64,000 nucleotides of DNA from CAVPGP01 sp963718065. GTDB lineage: Bacteria > Actinomycetota > Thermoleophilia > Gaiellales > Gaiellaceae. Numbering within the stretch: position 1 is the first letter of the stretch; each line of letters starts with the position of its first letter. The translations under genes and the position numbers were made by a program. Where the stretch lies: the NCBI GenBank assembly GCA_963718065.1, contig CAVQYE010000006.1, positions 1 through 64,000 on the forward strand, in the 5' to 3' direction. Below the pieces are notes generated by a model, which saw only the letters and a list, made by a program, of their open reading frames with translations, did no database searches and was not told where the DNA came from. Positions 52,712 through 62,021 of the stretch are shown here, in pieces.

Positions 52712-52903
52712 CTAGGCAGGAGTCGGCGGGCGATGGCGCTCGATCAACAGCTCCGAGAGCAGCTGCTGCGCCGCCGCGATCGCACGGCGGTTCTCCTCCA
52801 TCGCGATCGTCGCGGCTCCGTCGATCCGCAGCCGCTGTCGCTCGGCAACGAGCCGGCCGATCTCCGCCTCCCGCGACTCGACCGTACCGCGGACGTCTTT
52901 CAC
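52712..52903 (-). CDS. Small coiled-coil protein
   Basis: A 63-codon frame from GTG at 52903: VKDVRGTVESREAEIGRLVA, then ERQRLRIDGAATIAMEENRR and a Leu-rich helix. Charged heptads suggest a helical or coiled-coil protein. The ribosome site is weak and the start uncertain (longer starts would overlap the promoter of the divergent pepA gene). No family recognised. Confidence 0.5.
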   Translation of the reverse strand: MKDVRGTVESREAEIGRLVAERQRLRIDGAATIAMEENRRAIAAAQQLLSELLIERHRPPTPA

Positions 52904-53000
52904 GAGCCCAAACCGGGAAGAACATCGGTTGCAACCAGCAAGGACTCTGTCGACATCGGGTGCACGGTAGGAGCGGCGTCGGATAGCATCGGCCGCCGCG

Positions 53001-54467
53001 ATGCGGGTCGAGACCTCTACCGCTCTTCCTGGCGACATCGACGCCGACCTCGTCGCCTTCGCGATCTCGGATCGCGCCGACACCCCGCCCGTCGCCGCGG
53101 AGCTCTTCGCGCCGCTGGCTGCGAGCGGCGAGCTCGGCATCCGGCCCGGCGAGGTGACGCTCCTCCATCTCGAAAGCGGGAAGCGCGTCGCAGCGGCGGG
53201 AATCGGCAGCGAGCCGACGGCCGACACGCTGCGCACCGCCGCCGCCGCCGTCGCGCGCAGGGCGTCCGCGTTCGGCGGCACGCTCGCCTGGCAGCTCGAC
53301 GGCTCGCTTGCCCTGCCGCTCGACGTGCAGGCACGCGCCGTCGTCGAAGGCGTCGTGATCGGCGGCTACGACCCCGGCCGCTGGAAGTCGACGCCGAGCG
53401 AGCGCAGGCTTGTCGAGGCGATCACGCTGCTCGGCGGCGGCGACGGCTCCGCGGCGACCGCCGCGGACGCGAACGTCGTCTCTGCCTGGGTGAACCGGGC
53501 GCGCAACCTGGCGAACACGCCGCCGAACGAGCTCAACCCGGCGAGCCTGGCAGAGCGCGCCGTCGAGATCGCCGGTGGCCACGAGGGCCTCTCGGTCGAG
53601 GTGCTCGGCCGCGCCGAGGCGGAGCAGCTCGGCATGGGCTCGTTCCTAGCGGTTGGCCGGGGCAGCGTCAACGAGCCGAAGATGATCGTCATGCGCTGGG
53701 AGCCGCCCGCCGCGACAGGGAGCAGCGCCGACGGCATCCTGCTCGGCCTCGTCGGCAAGGCGATCACGTTCGACTCCGGTGGCTACTCGATCAAGCCGGC
53801 CGCGAGCATGGAGGACATGAAGGGCGACATGGCCGGCGGCGGCGCCGTGATCGCCTCGATGGGCGCGCTCGCCGAGCTCGGAATCCCGGTCCGCACCGTT
53901 GCGGTGGTCGCCTCGGCGGAGAATCTCGTCGACGCCGACGCGTTTCGGCCGGGCGACATCCTCACCGCGGCGAACGGCAAGACGATCGAGGTGACGAACA
54001 CGGACGCCGAGGGCCGCCTCGTCCTCGCCGACGCGCTCTGGCTGGCGCGCGAGCGGGGGGCGACGCACGTGATCGACCTCGCGACGCTGACCGGCGCGAT
54101 GGAGCTCGCGCTCGGCGACCTCTACGCGGGCTTCTTCTCGAACGACGACGCGTGGCGCGACCGGATCCTCGCGGCGTCGGAGGCCAGCGGCGACCACGCC
54201 TGGCCGTTCCCGCTCCACCCGCGCTACCGCCGCTACGTCGACTCGACGTACGCCGACATGAAGAACTCGTCGGTGCTCCGCCAGGGCTCGCCCGTCCTCG
54301 CCGCCGAGTTCCTCCGCGAGTTCGCCGGCGAGGGTCCCTGGGCGCACGTCGACATGGCCGGGCCTGGCTTCCTCGAGCGCACGCGCGGCGACTACCTGAC
54401 CGTGCCCGGCGGAACCGGCTACGGCGTCCGCCTGATCGTCGAGTTGGCCCGCTCGCTCGCACGGTGA
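53001..54467 (+). CDS. pepA: Leucyl aminopeptidase (M17)
   Basis: A 488-residue cytosolic aminopeptidase. The N-terminal macro-like domain is followed by the catalytic domain, with ITFDSGGYSIKPAASMEDMK (metal ligands and catalytic Lys) and the NTDAEGRLVLADAL signature (residues about 332-345). It removes N-terminal residues from peptides and may contribute to cysteinylglycine turnover. The stop overlaps the acyl-CoA dehydrogenase GTG start. Confidence 0.95.
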   Translation: MRVETSTALPGDIDADLVAFAISDRADTPPVAAELFAPLAASGELGIRPGEVTLLHLESGKRVAAAGIGSEPTADTLRTAAAAVARRASAFGGTLAWQLDGSLALPLDVQARAVVEGVVIGGYDPGRWKSTPSERRLVEAITLLGGGDGSAATAADANVVSAWVNRARNLANTPPNELNPASLAERAVEIAGGHEGLSVEVLGRAEAEQLGMGSFLAVGRGSVNEPKMIVMRWEPPAATGSSADGILLGLVGKAITFDSGGYSIKPAASMEDMKGDMAGGGAVIASMGALAELGIPVRTVAVVASAENLVDADAFRPGDILTAANGKTIEVTNTDAEGRLVLADALWLARERGATHVIDLATLTGAMELALGDLYAGFFSNDDAWRDRILAASEASGDHAWPFPLHPRYRRYVDSTYADMKNSSVLRQGSPVLAAEFLREFAGEGPWAHVDMAGPGFLERTRGDYLTVPGGTGYGVRLIVELARSLAR

Positions 54468-55603
54468 CACCCAACTTCGATCTCAGCCCGGAGCACGACC
54501 TGATCCGGCAGACCGTGCGCGACTACGCGGTCGAGAAGATCGCACCGGTCGCCGAGGAGCTCGACCGCGAGAAGCGATTCCCGTACGAGATCGTCGCCGA
54601 CCTTGCGGGGCTCGGGCTGATGGGCATGACGATTCCCGAGGAGTACGGCGGCGCCGGCGCCGACACGCTCTCGTATGCGATCGCGATCGAGGAGCTGACG
54701 CGCATCGACTCGTCCGTCGCGATCACCGTCGCGGCGCACCACTCGCTCGGCACGTTGCCGATCTACTACTTCGGCTCGGAGGAGCAGAAGCGCGAATGGC
54801 TGCCGGACCTCGCGAGCGGCCGCAAGCTCGCGGCGTTCGGGCTCACCGAGCCGAACGCGGGCTCCGACGCCGGCGCGACTCGCACGACCGCGGAGCTTCG
54901 CGACGGCTCCTGGGTCGTCAACGGCACGAAGATGTTCATCACGAACGCCGGCACCGACATCACCTGGGGCGTGACGGTCACGGCGCGCACCGGCGACGGC
55001 GAGGTGTCGAACATCGTCATCCCGAACGGCACAGCCGGCTTCGAGATCTCGAAGCCGATGGACAAGCTCGGCTGGCGGGCGTCCGATACGCGCGAGCTTT
55101 CGTTCAAGGACGTCGAGGTGCCCGAGGGCAACCTGCTCGGCCCGCTCGGCCAGGGGTTCACGCAGTTCCTGACGATCCTCGACGGCGGGCGCATCTCGGT
55201 CGCGGCGATGGGCGTCGGCCTCGCGCAGGGCGCCTACGACCTGGCGACCGAGTACGCAAACGAGCGAGAGCAGTTCGGCAAGAAGATCAAGGACTTCCAG
55301 GCGATCCAGCACCGGCTCGTCGACATGGCCGTCGAGATCGAGGCGGGCCGTGCGCTCGTCTACAAGGCCGCCTGGCTCAAGGATCAGGACCGTCCGTTCG
55401 CGAAGGAGGCGGCGATGGCCAAGCTCTACACGGGCGAGCTGTCGCACCGCGTCGCGAACTGGGCGCTGCAGATCCACGGTGGCTACGGCTTCATGGACGA
55501 GTACCCGATCTCGCGGCTCTATCGCGACCAGAAGATCCTCGAGATCGGCGAGGGCACGAACGAGGTGCAGCGCATGGTGATCGCGCGGCACCTCGGGCTC
55601 TAG
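54464..55603 (+). CDS. Acyl-CoA dehydrogenase
   Basis: A 379-residue flavoprotein. Conserved segments: GLTEPNAGSDAGATRTTAE, KMFITNAGTDITWG, QFGKKIKDFQAIQHRLVDMA and LEIGEGTNEVQRMVIARHL, the last with the catalytic Glu. It oxidises acyl-CoA, transferring electrons to ETF. The type resembles butyryl- or isovaleryl-CoA dehydrogenases. GTG overlaps the pepA stop, so they are coupled. Confidence 0.94.
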   Translation: MTPNFDLSPEHDLIRQTVRDYAVEKIAPVAEELDREKRFPYEIVADLAGLGLMGMTIPEEYGGAGADTLSYAIAIEELTRIDSSVAITVAAHHSLGTLPIYYFGSEEQKREWLPDLASGRKLAAFGLTEPNAGSDAGATRTTAELRDGSWVVNGTKMFITNAGTDITWGVTVTARTGDGEVSNIVIPNGTAGFEISKPMDKLGWRASDTRELSFKDVEVPEGNLLGPLGQGFTQFLTILDGGRISVAAMGVGLAQGAYDLATEYANEREQFGKKIKDFQAIQHRLVDMAVEIEAGRALVYKAAWLKDQDRPFAKEAAMAKLYTGELSHRVANWALQIHGGYGFMDEYPISRLYRDQKILEIGEGTNEVQRMVIARHLGL

Positions 55604-55651
55604 GGCGAGCGGACGCCGCTGAAGGGCCGCGCGCCTCTAGCATTCACGCCG

Positions 55652-56233
55652 ATGAGGAACCGTTCGGCGTTCCTGATCGGCGCGCCCTCGATGCTCGGCG
55701 GCGTCCTCGCCGCGCACGCGCTGGCCTATCGCTGGACGGTGCCCGCGGCGCAGCGGACCGTCGAGTTGCGACAGACGGGGCACGCCTGGTTCGCCTATTT
55801 GCCGCTCGTCCTTGCCGTGGCGCTCGCCGCGCTGGCGGTCGGTCTGGCTCGCCGGTTGCTCGCGCCACGGAGCGGGACACCTGCGGCCTGGCCGTTCGCG
55901 GTCCTGCCGCCGCTCGCGTTCTTGCTCCAGGAGCACCTCGAGCGCCTCGTCTATGACGGCTCGCCTCACCTCGCCCTCAGCGCGCCGGTGATCGCGGGCG
56001 TGCTGCTCGCCGTGCCGTTCGGGCTCGCCGCCTACCTCGTCGCCCGGATCCTGCTCGCGGGCGTCGACACGGTTTCGGACGCATTCCGCGCCGCCCCGGC
56101 GCGACTCTGCCGCGCGCTGCCGCCGGCCCCGCGCTTCTCGCCGGCACCGGCCGGAGGCGTTCACGCCGGCGCCTGCGCCGGCCGCGGACCTCCGCAGGGC
56201 TCGCTGAACCGAGTCCTGTTCCGAAACTCGTAG
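55652..56233 (+). CDS. Hypothetical membrane protein of a copper-like operon
   Basis: A 193-residue protein with four hydrophobic segments (GAPSMLGGVLAAHALAY, WFAYLPLVLAVALAALAVGL, WPFAVLPPLAFLLQEHL and APVIAGVLLAVPFGLAAYLV) and a Pro/Ala-rich cytoplasmic tail. Conserved His residues occur at the membrane edge. It starts a run of five genes with a cupredoxin-like and a YcnI-like protein, so a metal-related role is plausible. Start ATG at 55652. Confidence 0.65.
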   Translation: MRNRSAFLIGAPSMLGGVLAAHALAYRWTVPAAQRTVELRQTGHAWFAYLPLVLAVALAALAVGLARRLLAPRSGTPAAWPFAVLPPLAFLLQEHLERLVYDGSPHLALSAPVIAGVLLAVPFGLAAYLVARILLAGVDTVSDAFRAAPARLCRALPPAPRFSPAPAGGVHAGACAGRGPPQGSLNRVLFRNS

Positions 56234-56242
56234 GAGGTCCCC

Positions 56243-56689
56243 ATGAACCGCTCTCTGCTGCTCGTCCTGGCGGGCGTCGCCGCGCTCGTCGTCCTCTTCT
56301 TCGTCTTTCGCGGCGGCGACAGCTCGTCGACCGGGACGACGACCGCAAGCACATCGACGACGGCGACCACCACCGGCGCAAGCACCGGCACCACGACCGC
56401 ACCCACGGCCACGGCCACGACGCCGAAATTCGTGCCCATCGCGATCACGGTCAAGAACGCCAAGCCGGTGGGCGGCATCCACCGCGCCACCGTCAAGCAA
56501 GGCGAGAAGGTTCACCTGGTCGTCACCTCGGACACCGTCGACGAGGTCCACCTGCACGGCTACGACCTGCATGCGGAGGTCGAGCACGGGAAGGCCGAGA
56601 TCGACTTCACGGCCGACATCGCAGGGCGGTTCGAGGCGGAGCTCGAGGATCACGGCGTGCAGATCCTCGACCTCGAAGTCAAGCCGTGA
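56243..56689 (+). CDS. Membrane-anchored cupredoxin-like protein
   Basis: A 148-residue protein. One N-terminal helix (LLLVLAGVAALVVLFFVF), a Thr/Ala-rich linker of about 35 residues, then a cupredoxin-like domain of EfeO type: FVPIAITVKNAKPVGGI, LVVTSDTVDEVHLHGYDLH and FEAELEDHGVQILDLEV. His-rich VHLHGYDLH may bind metal. A strong AGGAGG lies upstream. It sits on the outside of the membrane and is coupled to the next gene. Confidence 0.8.
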   Translation: MNRSLLLVLAGVAALVVLFFVFRGGDSSSTGTTTASTSTTATTTGASTGTTTAPTATATTPKFVPIAITVKNAKPVGGIHRATVKQGEKVHLVVTSDTVDEVHLHGYDLHAEVEHGKAEIDFTADIAGRFEAELEDHGVQILDLEVKP

Positions 56690-58023
56690 TCTCCGCGTTT
56701 GCGCGTCTGCCGCTGGCCCACGGGATCGGCGGCATCAAGGACCTGCCGGTACCGGCGTGGCTCTTTTACTACGGCGGAGCGGTCGTGCTCGTGCTCTCGT
56801 TCGTCGCGCTCGGAGCCCTGTGGAAGCAGCCGCGCCTCGAACGTGCGCGGACGCGCGAAGTCGGCGAGCTGCCGCGGAGCGTCCTCCGCTTCGTCCTGGG
56901 AGCGATCGGCTTCGGCCTCTTCGTCGTCGTCACCGCGGCGGCGCTCTTCGGCGAGAACGAGAGCGGCACGAACCTCGCCCCCACGTTCATCTACGTCGTC
57001 TTCTGGCTGGGTGCGCCGGCGCTCGTGGTGCTCTTCGGGAACGTCTGGCCGGCGTTGAATCCCTGGAAGGCGGCCGCCGACGCGGTCGCGGTGTTCGCCC
57101 GCGGCTGGCGGGCGCCGTTCGACTACCCGGCAGGCCTCGGACGCTGGCCCGGCGCGGTGCTCCTCGGCGCCTTCGCGGCGCTCGAGCTCGCCTGGTACGA
57201 CCCCTCGAGCCCACGGACCCTGGGGATCGCGATCCTCCTCTACAGCTGGATCACGTGGATCGGCATGGCGGCGTTCGGCCGCGAGGCATGGCTCCGTGGC
57301 GGCGAGGCGTTCACGATCTACTTGTGGCTCCTGTCGCGGATCTCGGCCGTCGGGATCCGCGGCCGGAAGCTCATCCTCCGATGGCCGTTCACCGCGCTTG
57401 CGGGCAACGAGCCCGTGCCCGGGTCGCTCGCCTTCATCTCCGTGATGCTCGGCTCGGTCGGCTTCGACGGGTTCAGCCGGACGACCTGGTGGCAAAACCG
57501 GCTCTTCTCGGTCCAGTCGCGCTACGTCGACTCGCCGCACGTCGCCGACCTGCTCGGCTCGCTGCTCAACCTCGGCGGCCTGCTGGTCGCGGTTCTGATC
57601 GTGGCGGGGACCTATCTCGCGGCCGTGCGGATCGCGGAGCACTTCGGCGGGCGCCCGCTGCGAACCGAGTTCCTGCTCTCGCTCGTGCCGATCGCGTTCG
57701 CGTACGTCGTCGCGCACTACTTCTCGCTCGTCGTGCTCCAGGGCCAGGTGGTCCCGCGCCTCGCCTCCGATCCGTTCGGGTTCGGCTGGGATCTCTTCGG
57801 CACGGCCGGCGTGCGTCCAGACTTCACGATCCTGCGCCCGCGGACGATCTGGTACGTCCAGGTCGCGGCGCTCGTGATCGGGCACGTCGTCGGGCTCGCC
57901 GTGGCGCACGACCGCGCCGTGACGCTCTTCCGGCCGAAGGCGGCCGTGCGCACGCAGTATGCGATGCTGGGCTTGATGGTGCTGTACACGGTCGGGGGCA
58001 TGTGGATCCTGTCGCGGCCATGA
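56686..58023 (+). CDS. Twelve-helix membrane protein of unknown function
   Basis: A 445-residue membrane protein with about 11-12 hydrophobic segments. It begins with LPVPAWLFYYGGAVVLVLSF and contains NVWPALNPWKAAADAVAVFA, VMLGSVGFDGFSRTTWWQN and YVVAHYFSLVVLQGQVVPRL. Homologues in actinobacteria are often named fenitrothion hydrolase, a label I consider unreliable for such a membrane protein. GTG at 56686 overlaps the previous stop by 4 bp and its stop overlaps the next start, so it belongs to the copper-like operon. Confidence 0.75.
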   Translation: MISAFARLPLAHGIGGIKDLPVPAWLFYYGGAVVLVLSFVALGALWKQPRLERARTREVGELPRSVLRFVLGAIGFGLFVVVTAAALFGENESGTNLAPTFIYVVFWLGAPALVVLFGNVWPALNPWKAAADAVAVFARGWRAPFDYPAGLGRWPGAVLLGAFAALELAWYDPSSPRTLGIAILLYSWITWIGMAAFGREAWLRGGEAFTIYLWLLSRISAVGIRGRKLILRWPFTALAGNEPVPGSLAFISVMLGSVGFDGFSRTTWWQNRLFSVQSRYVDSPHVADLLGSLLNLGGLLVAVLIVAGTYLAAVRIAEHFGGRPLRTEFLLSLVPIAFAYVVAHYFSLVVLQGQVVPRLASDPFGFGWDLFGTAGVRPDFTILRPRTIWYVQVAALVIGHVVGLAVAHDRAVTLFRPKAAVRTQYAMLGLMVLYTVGGMWILSRP

Positions 58024-58190
58024 GCCTCGTCGCCCACGGCGGGGTCGCGGGCGCCGTCGTCGAGACGCTGCTCGCGCTGCTCCTCGTCGGGCTCGCCGCC
58101 GCCGTCTGGCTCGGCCGCGGCGACGACGAGGACGAGGACGACGAGCGGGACGAGACGGCTGGAGAGGAGACGCCGCGAAGCGCTTCCTGA
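58020..58190 (+). CDS. Small single-helix membrane protein
   Basis: A 56-residue protein: GAVVETLLALLLVGLAAAVW forms one helix, followed by an acidic tail (GRGDDEDEDDERDETAGEE). The ATG at 58020 overlaps the previous stop, and its stop overlaps the likely CTG start of the next gene. Its function is probably accessory to the membrane complex. Confidence 0.65.
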   Translation: MSLVAHGGVAGAVVETLLALLLVGLAAAVWLGRGDDEDEDDERDETAGEETPRSAS

Positions 58191-58735
58191 TCGTCTGCCT
58201 GCCCGCGGTCACCGTCCTGCTCGTGCTGGCGCCGGCGGCGACGGCGCACGTCAGCGTGACGCCGACCACGGTCGGGCTGGGAGAGGACGTGGTGCTGACG
58301 TTCGCGATTCCGAACGAGAGCGAGGACCGGGCGGACGTACCGCGCGTGGTGGTCGCCGTGCCACCGGCGTTCAAGCTCGACGATCCCGGAGCGCGGCCCG
58401 GCTGGACGGCGACCGTCGCCGGCAACGGCACCACCATCTCGTGGCGCGGCGGCTCCGTCCCGCCGGGCCAGTTCGAGACGTTCTCGATCCGCGGCACGGC
58501 GCCGAAGCAGCCGGTGCGCCTCATCTTCACCGTCCTCGTCGCCCACACCACGGGGCCGACCGACACGTATCGCACCGCCGTCGAGGTCATGGCCCCACCC
58601 TCGACGCGCGACGACGACGCCCGCACGCTGGCCGGCGCCGCCCTCGCCGTGGCGATCGCAGCCGCCGCGATCGCGGTCGGCGGCGGTTTTCTGGCGCTCT
58701 GGCTCTGGCTGCGGCCGCCGCCCGGTCCAGTCTAG
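58187..58735 (+). CDS. YcnI/DUF1775-type copper-binding protein
   Basis: About 182 residues. A signal sequence LIVCLPAVTVLLVLAPAATA ends so that the mature protein begins HVSVTP, a mature N-terminal His typical of the YcnI copper site. The beta-sandwich domain has GLGEDVVLTFAIPNES and ISWRGGSVPPGQFETFSI, then a C-terminal membrane helix. No ATG, GTG or TTG lies at the right place; a CTG at 58187 overlaps the upstream TGA in the same way as the other coupled starts of this operon. Alternatively one base is misread. It handles copper outside the membrane. Confidence 0.85.
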   Translation: MIVCLPAVTVLLVLAPAATAHVSVTPTTVGLGEDVVLTFAIPNESEDRADVPRVVVAVPPAFKLDDPGARPGWTATVAGNGTTISWRGGSVPPGQFETFSIRGTAPKQPVRLIFTVLVAHTTGPTDTYRTAVEVMAPPSTRDDDARTLAGAALAVAIAAAAIAVGGGFLALWLWLRPPPGPV

Positions 58736-58758
58736 AAACGAGCACTCCAGGAACGAGT

Positions 58759-58784
58759 GAGGCCGGGGCTCTCGCCCCGGCCTC
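58759..58784 (+). terminator. Strong intrinsic terminator of the copper-like operon
   Basis: GAGGCCGGGGC pairs with GCCCCGGCCTC around TCTC, followed by GTTTCGTC. It lies between the operon and the convergent solute-binding gene. Confidence 0.8.
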
Positions 58785-58812
58785 GTTTCGTCTCGCTGAC
58801 TGTCCCCCGCCG

Positions 58813-60516
58813 CTACTTCCGCGCGCAGAGGGCCGCGATGTCCATCCCGTAGACCGGCTGGAAGAGCTGACAGCCGACCCTCGCCGAGAAGAAGTCGCGC
58901 TCGTTGTCGTTGTCCCACGCTGCCAGCGGCGACGGGCCCTGCGCCAGGTCGGCGTCGAGCTGGCTGTAGGCCGAGTACCGCTTCTCGCCCGCGAGCCTGG
59001 AAGCGTCGGTCATCTTCTGGTTCCACTCCGGGTCGTTGAAGTAGGAGTAGTTGTTGTTGTTCGACGCGCGGATCCCGTCACCGCTGAGCAGCACGTTGAT
59101 GAAGTCGAACGGATCCGCGTAGTCCGCCTGCCAGCCTTCGAACGCGATGTCGAACGGCTCGCCCTTCGTGCCTTCCTTCTTGAACTGGACGGCACGCGCG
59201 AACTGGCGCACCTCGACGTCGATGCCGATCTTCGACAGGTTGTTCTGGACGATCTGCGCCGACTCCGGGCACGGCGACTCGTTGCAGGTGTACATGACGG
59301 CCTTCTTCTCACCCGAGCCGGCAAGCTGCTTCGCCTTGTCGACGTCAGGGACTCCGAGCGGATAGATGTCGGCGTCCTTGTACCCCGGGATGCCCGGCGG
59401 CAGGTACTGGTCGGTCGGCTGGCCCGCGAAGGCACCACGCTGCGTGAGCAGGGCGCGCCGGTCGATGGCGAAGTTGACCGCCTGGCGGAGCTTCTCGCTC
59501 TTGAAGGTCGGCTGCGCGGTGTTCAGCGCCAGGTACCGGAACGAGAGGATCGGGTTGACGAAGTACTGCTGCTTCCCGTCCTTGGCGAGCTGGCTGTCCG
59601 GGCCGTACTTCTTCCCGAGCTCGGCATGCGCGCTCGGCGCCACGCCGTCCGCTGCCCAGTCGACCTCGTTCTTCTCGATCTGCAGCTTGGTCGCGTTCGG
59701 CTCGATGCCGACGGTGTACTGGATCGTGTCGAGGTTGTGCGGGCGGTCGCCGGTGTAGTTCGGATTCCGCTTCAGCACGATCGAGCGCGTCGGCTCGTAC
59801 GACGCAACGTAGTACGGGCCGGCCGAGGGGATCGGCGCCTTCAGGCCGTCACCGTTGATCTCGGTGTTCTTCGGCAGGGCGCAGAAGAACGGCATCGCGA
59901 TCCGCGCCAGGAAGTCGGGCGCGACGTCGGTCAGCTTGATCGTCAGCTTGTTGCCGCGGGCGGTGACGCCGCGGACGGAGCGCGCCTTCCCGTCGAGGTA
60001 GGCCTCCGCGCCGACGATGTCGCTGATGAACGACGAAGCAGGCGAGGCCATCTTCGGGTTCAGGTCACGCTCGATGACGTCCTTGAAGGTGGCGGCGTCC
60101 ACGACCTCGGACGATGGCGGCGAGAACTTGTAGCCGTCCCTGATCGTGAAGGTGTAGGTCTTGCCGTCCGAGGACACCTGCGGCATCGCCGCGGCGACCT
60201 CAGGCTGGAGCTGTGAGCCTTCGGCGCCGGCCTTGTCCGGGTAGTTGAGGAGCTTCGCGCAGGTCGCGTACTCGAATCCCCAGGAGACGGAGTAGTACGC
60301 CAGCGCCGGGTCGATGTAATCGGTGTCCGACTGCAGGTTGAATTTCGCGGTACCGCCCTGCACGGCTGCCGACGTGTTCCCCGTCGCGCCGCCGGTCGGC
60401 GTCCCGGTCCCTGAGTTGGAGCTGCCGCTATTGCTGCTGCCGCACGCCGACACGACCAGCAGGAGCGAGCCTGCAAGGAAGGCGGCGCACGACGTCCAGA
60501 GGCGGAGCCTTGGCAT
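58813..60516 (-). CDS. Peptide-type ABC solute-binding lipoprotein (family 5)
   Basis: A 567-residue exported lipoprotein. The lipobox is VVSACGSS; a Ser/Gly/Thr-rich linker follows. The family-5 fold shows YTFTIRDGYKFSPPSSEVV, GPYYVASYEPTRSIVLKRNP and FRYLALNTAQPTFKSEKLRQ. Such proteins deliver oligopeptides or, in some cases, nickel or sugars to Opp/Dpp-type importers. No matching permease genes are in the window. Start ATG at 60516; it converges on the copper-like operon. Confidence 0.92.
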   Translation of the reverse strand: MPRLRLWTSCAAFLAGSLLLVVSACGSSNSGSSNSGTGTPTGGATGNTSAAVQGGTAKFNLQSDTDYIDPALAYYSVSWGFEYATCAKLLNYPDKAGAEGSQLQPEVAAAMPQVSSDGKTYTFTIRDGYKFSPPSSEVVDAATFKDVIERDLNPKMASPASSFISDIVGAEAYLDGKARSVRGVTARGNKLTIKLTDVAPDFLARIAMPFFCALPKNTEINGDGLKAPIPSAGPYYVASYEPTRSIVLKRNPNYTGDRPHNLDTIQYTVGIEPNATKLQIEKNEVDWAADGVAPSAHAELGKKYGPDSQLAKDGKQQYFVNPILSFRYLALNTAQPTFKSEKLRQAVNFAIDRRALLTQRGAFAGQPTDQYLPPGIPGYKDADIYPLGVPDVDKAKQLAGSGEKKAVMYTCNESPCPESAQIVQNNLSKIGIDVEVRQFARAVQFKKEGTKGEPFDIAFEGWQADYADPFDFINVLLSGDGIRASNNNNYSYFNDPEWNQKMTDASRLAGEKRYSAYSQLDADLAQGPSPLAAWDNDNERDFFSARVGCQLFQPVYGMDIAALCARK

Positions 60517-60651
60517 CTGTTTCCTTTCTTTTGCTTCCCAGTCTCGTTAGACGACGTTTGGCCGGAAAAGCGAGTTCTAAACGATGAGCCCAAACGTATT
60601 CCGAACACTGCTTAAACCCTGCCGCAACATGCCCTGTTAGGGTCTCACTCC

Positions 60652-61972
60652 GTGACGATCCGCCAGTTCGTCGACGACGATCTCGGCTGCGCGTCCTACT
60701 TCGTCGCAGATCCCGATGCAGGGGAGGCGGTCGTGGTTGACCCTGCGTACAGGATCGAGCAGTACCTGGAGGAGGCCGAGCGGACCGGGGTTCGAATCGT
60801 GCGCGTGCTCGAGACGCACACGCACGCCGACCATGTCTCCGGCCACGGACGGCTGGCCCTCGAGCACGGCGTACCAGTCTCGATCCACCCGGCGGCGGCA
60901 GCCGCGTATCCGCACGACGAGCTCGAGGACGGCGCCACGACCACAGTCGGCTCGGTGTCGGTCCGTTGCATCCACACCCCCGGACATCGTCCCGAGCATT
61001 GCTGCTTCGTCGTCGGCGAGCACGTCGTGCTGACCGGCGACTCGCTCTTCGTCGGCGATGCGGCGCGCCCGGACCTGGCGGTCGAGGCACGCACCGGCGC
61101 GGAGGGGCTCTTTCACTCGCTGCAGCGGCTGATGCTGCTCCCGGACGACGTCGTCGTGTATCCGGGTCACGTCGCCGGCTCGCTCTGCGGCGTCGGCATG
61201 AGCGCCGATCCGTCCTCGACGATCGGCGACGAGCGGCGCGACAACAGGGCGCTCGAGTACACCGACGTGATCGACTTCGTGAACGCGACGGCAGGTCTCT
61301 CGACGCCGCGGCCGCCGAACATGGAGCGGATCGTGGAGTTGAACCGCGGCCCCTGGCTCGGTGCTCAGGCAGCGCTCGCGACTCTCGACGAGTGGGACGG
61401 CACGGTGCTCGACGTCCGCTCAGCCGAGGAGCACGCGGCGGGTCATGTGCCGGGGGCGATCAACGTCGCGCTCGGCGGCTCGCTCGTTTGCGACGAAGGC
61501 GGCGTTCGTCCTGCGCGCGGGCGAGCGGATTGCGATTCACGCAGCGTCGCGGGAAGACGCCGAGCTCGCGTGGCAGCATCTGCAAGCAGTTGCCATCTTC
61601 GGCGTGGCGGGGGAGCTGGCGGCGCCGGCGGCGGTGAAGCGGCTTGAGCCGATCACGGTCGCCGAGCTGGAGCCTCTCGTCGCGCAGGGTGCCGTCGAGC
61701 TACTCGACGTTCGCGAGCTCGACGAGCGCGACAGCGGCTACATCGCCGGCAGCCGGCACATCCCGTACAGGCTGCTGCGCGCGATGGGCGCGGAGTCCCT
61801 GCCGTCGGACCGGCCGGTCGTCACGATCTGCGAGTCGGGCGCCCGGGCTGCGATCGCAGCCAGCATCCTCGCCCGCGAAGGCATCGACGCCCGCCCCGTG
61901 CTGAACGGCGGCATCACGGAGTGGGAAGAACGCGGCGGCCAGACGGTCGAGTTCCGCCGCTGCGGCAGCTAG
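60652..61972 (+). CDS. Metallo-beta-lactamase persulfide-dioxygenase/rhodanese fusion, one frameshift
   Basis: The joined protein is about 440 residues. An N-terminal glyoxalase-II/ETHE1-like domain has THTHADHVSGHGRLA, HTPGHRPEHCCF and GDSLFVGDAARPDL, the persulfide-dioxygenase signature. Two rhodanese domains follow: the first, about residues 255-335, lacks an active-site Cys (IAIHAASRED); the second has VVTICESGARA. The frame breaks near 61490. GTG at 60652. It probably oxidises sulfane sulfur, with the first rhodanese domain structural. Divergent from the solute-binding protein. Confidence 0.88.
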
Positions 61973-62021
61973 CTTCTCGTTTACGTATCTGGCAACGCGC
62001 GACACCCGCTCGAGGCACGCT

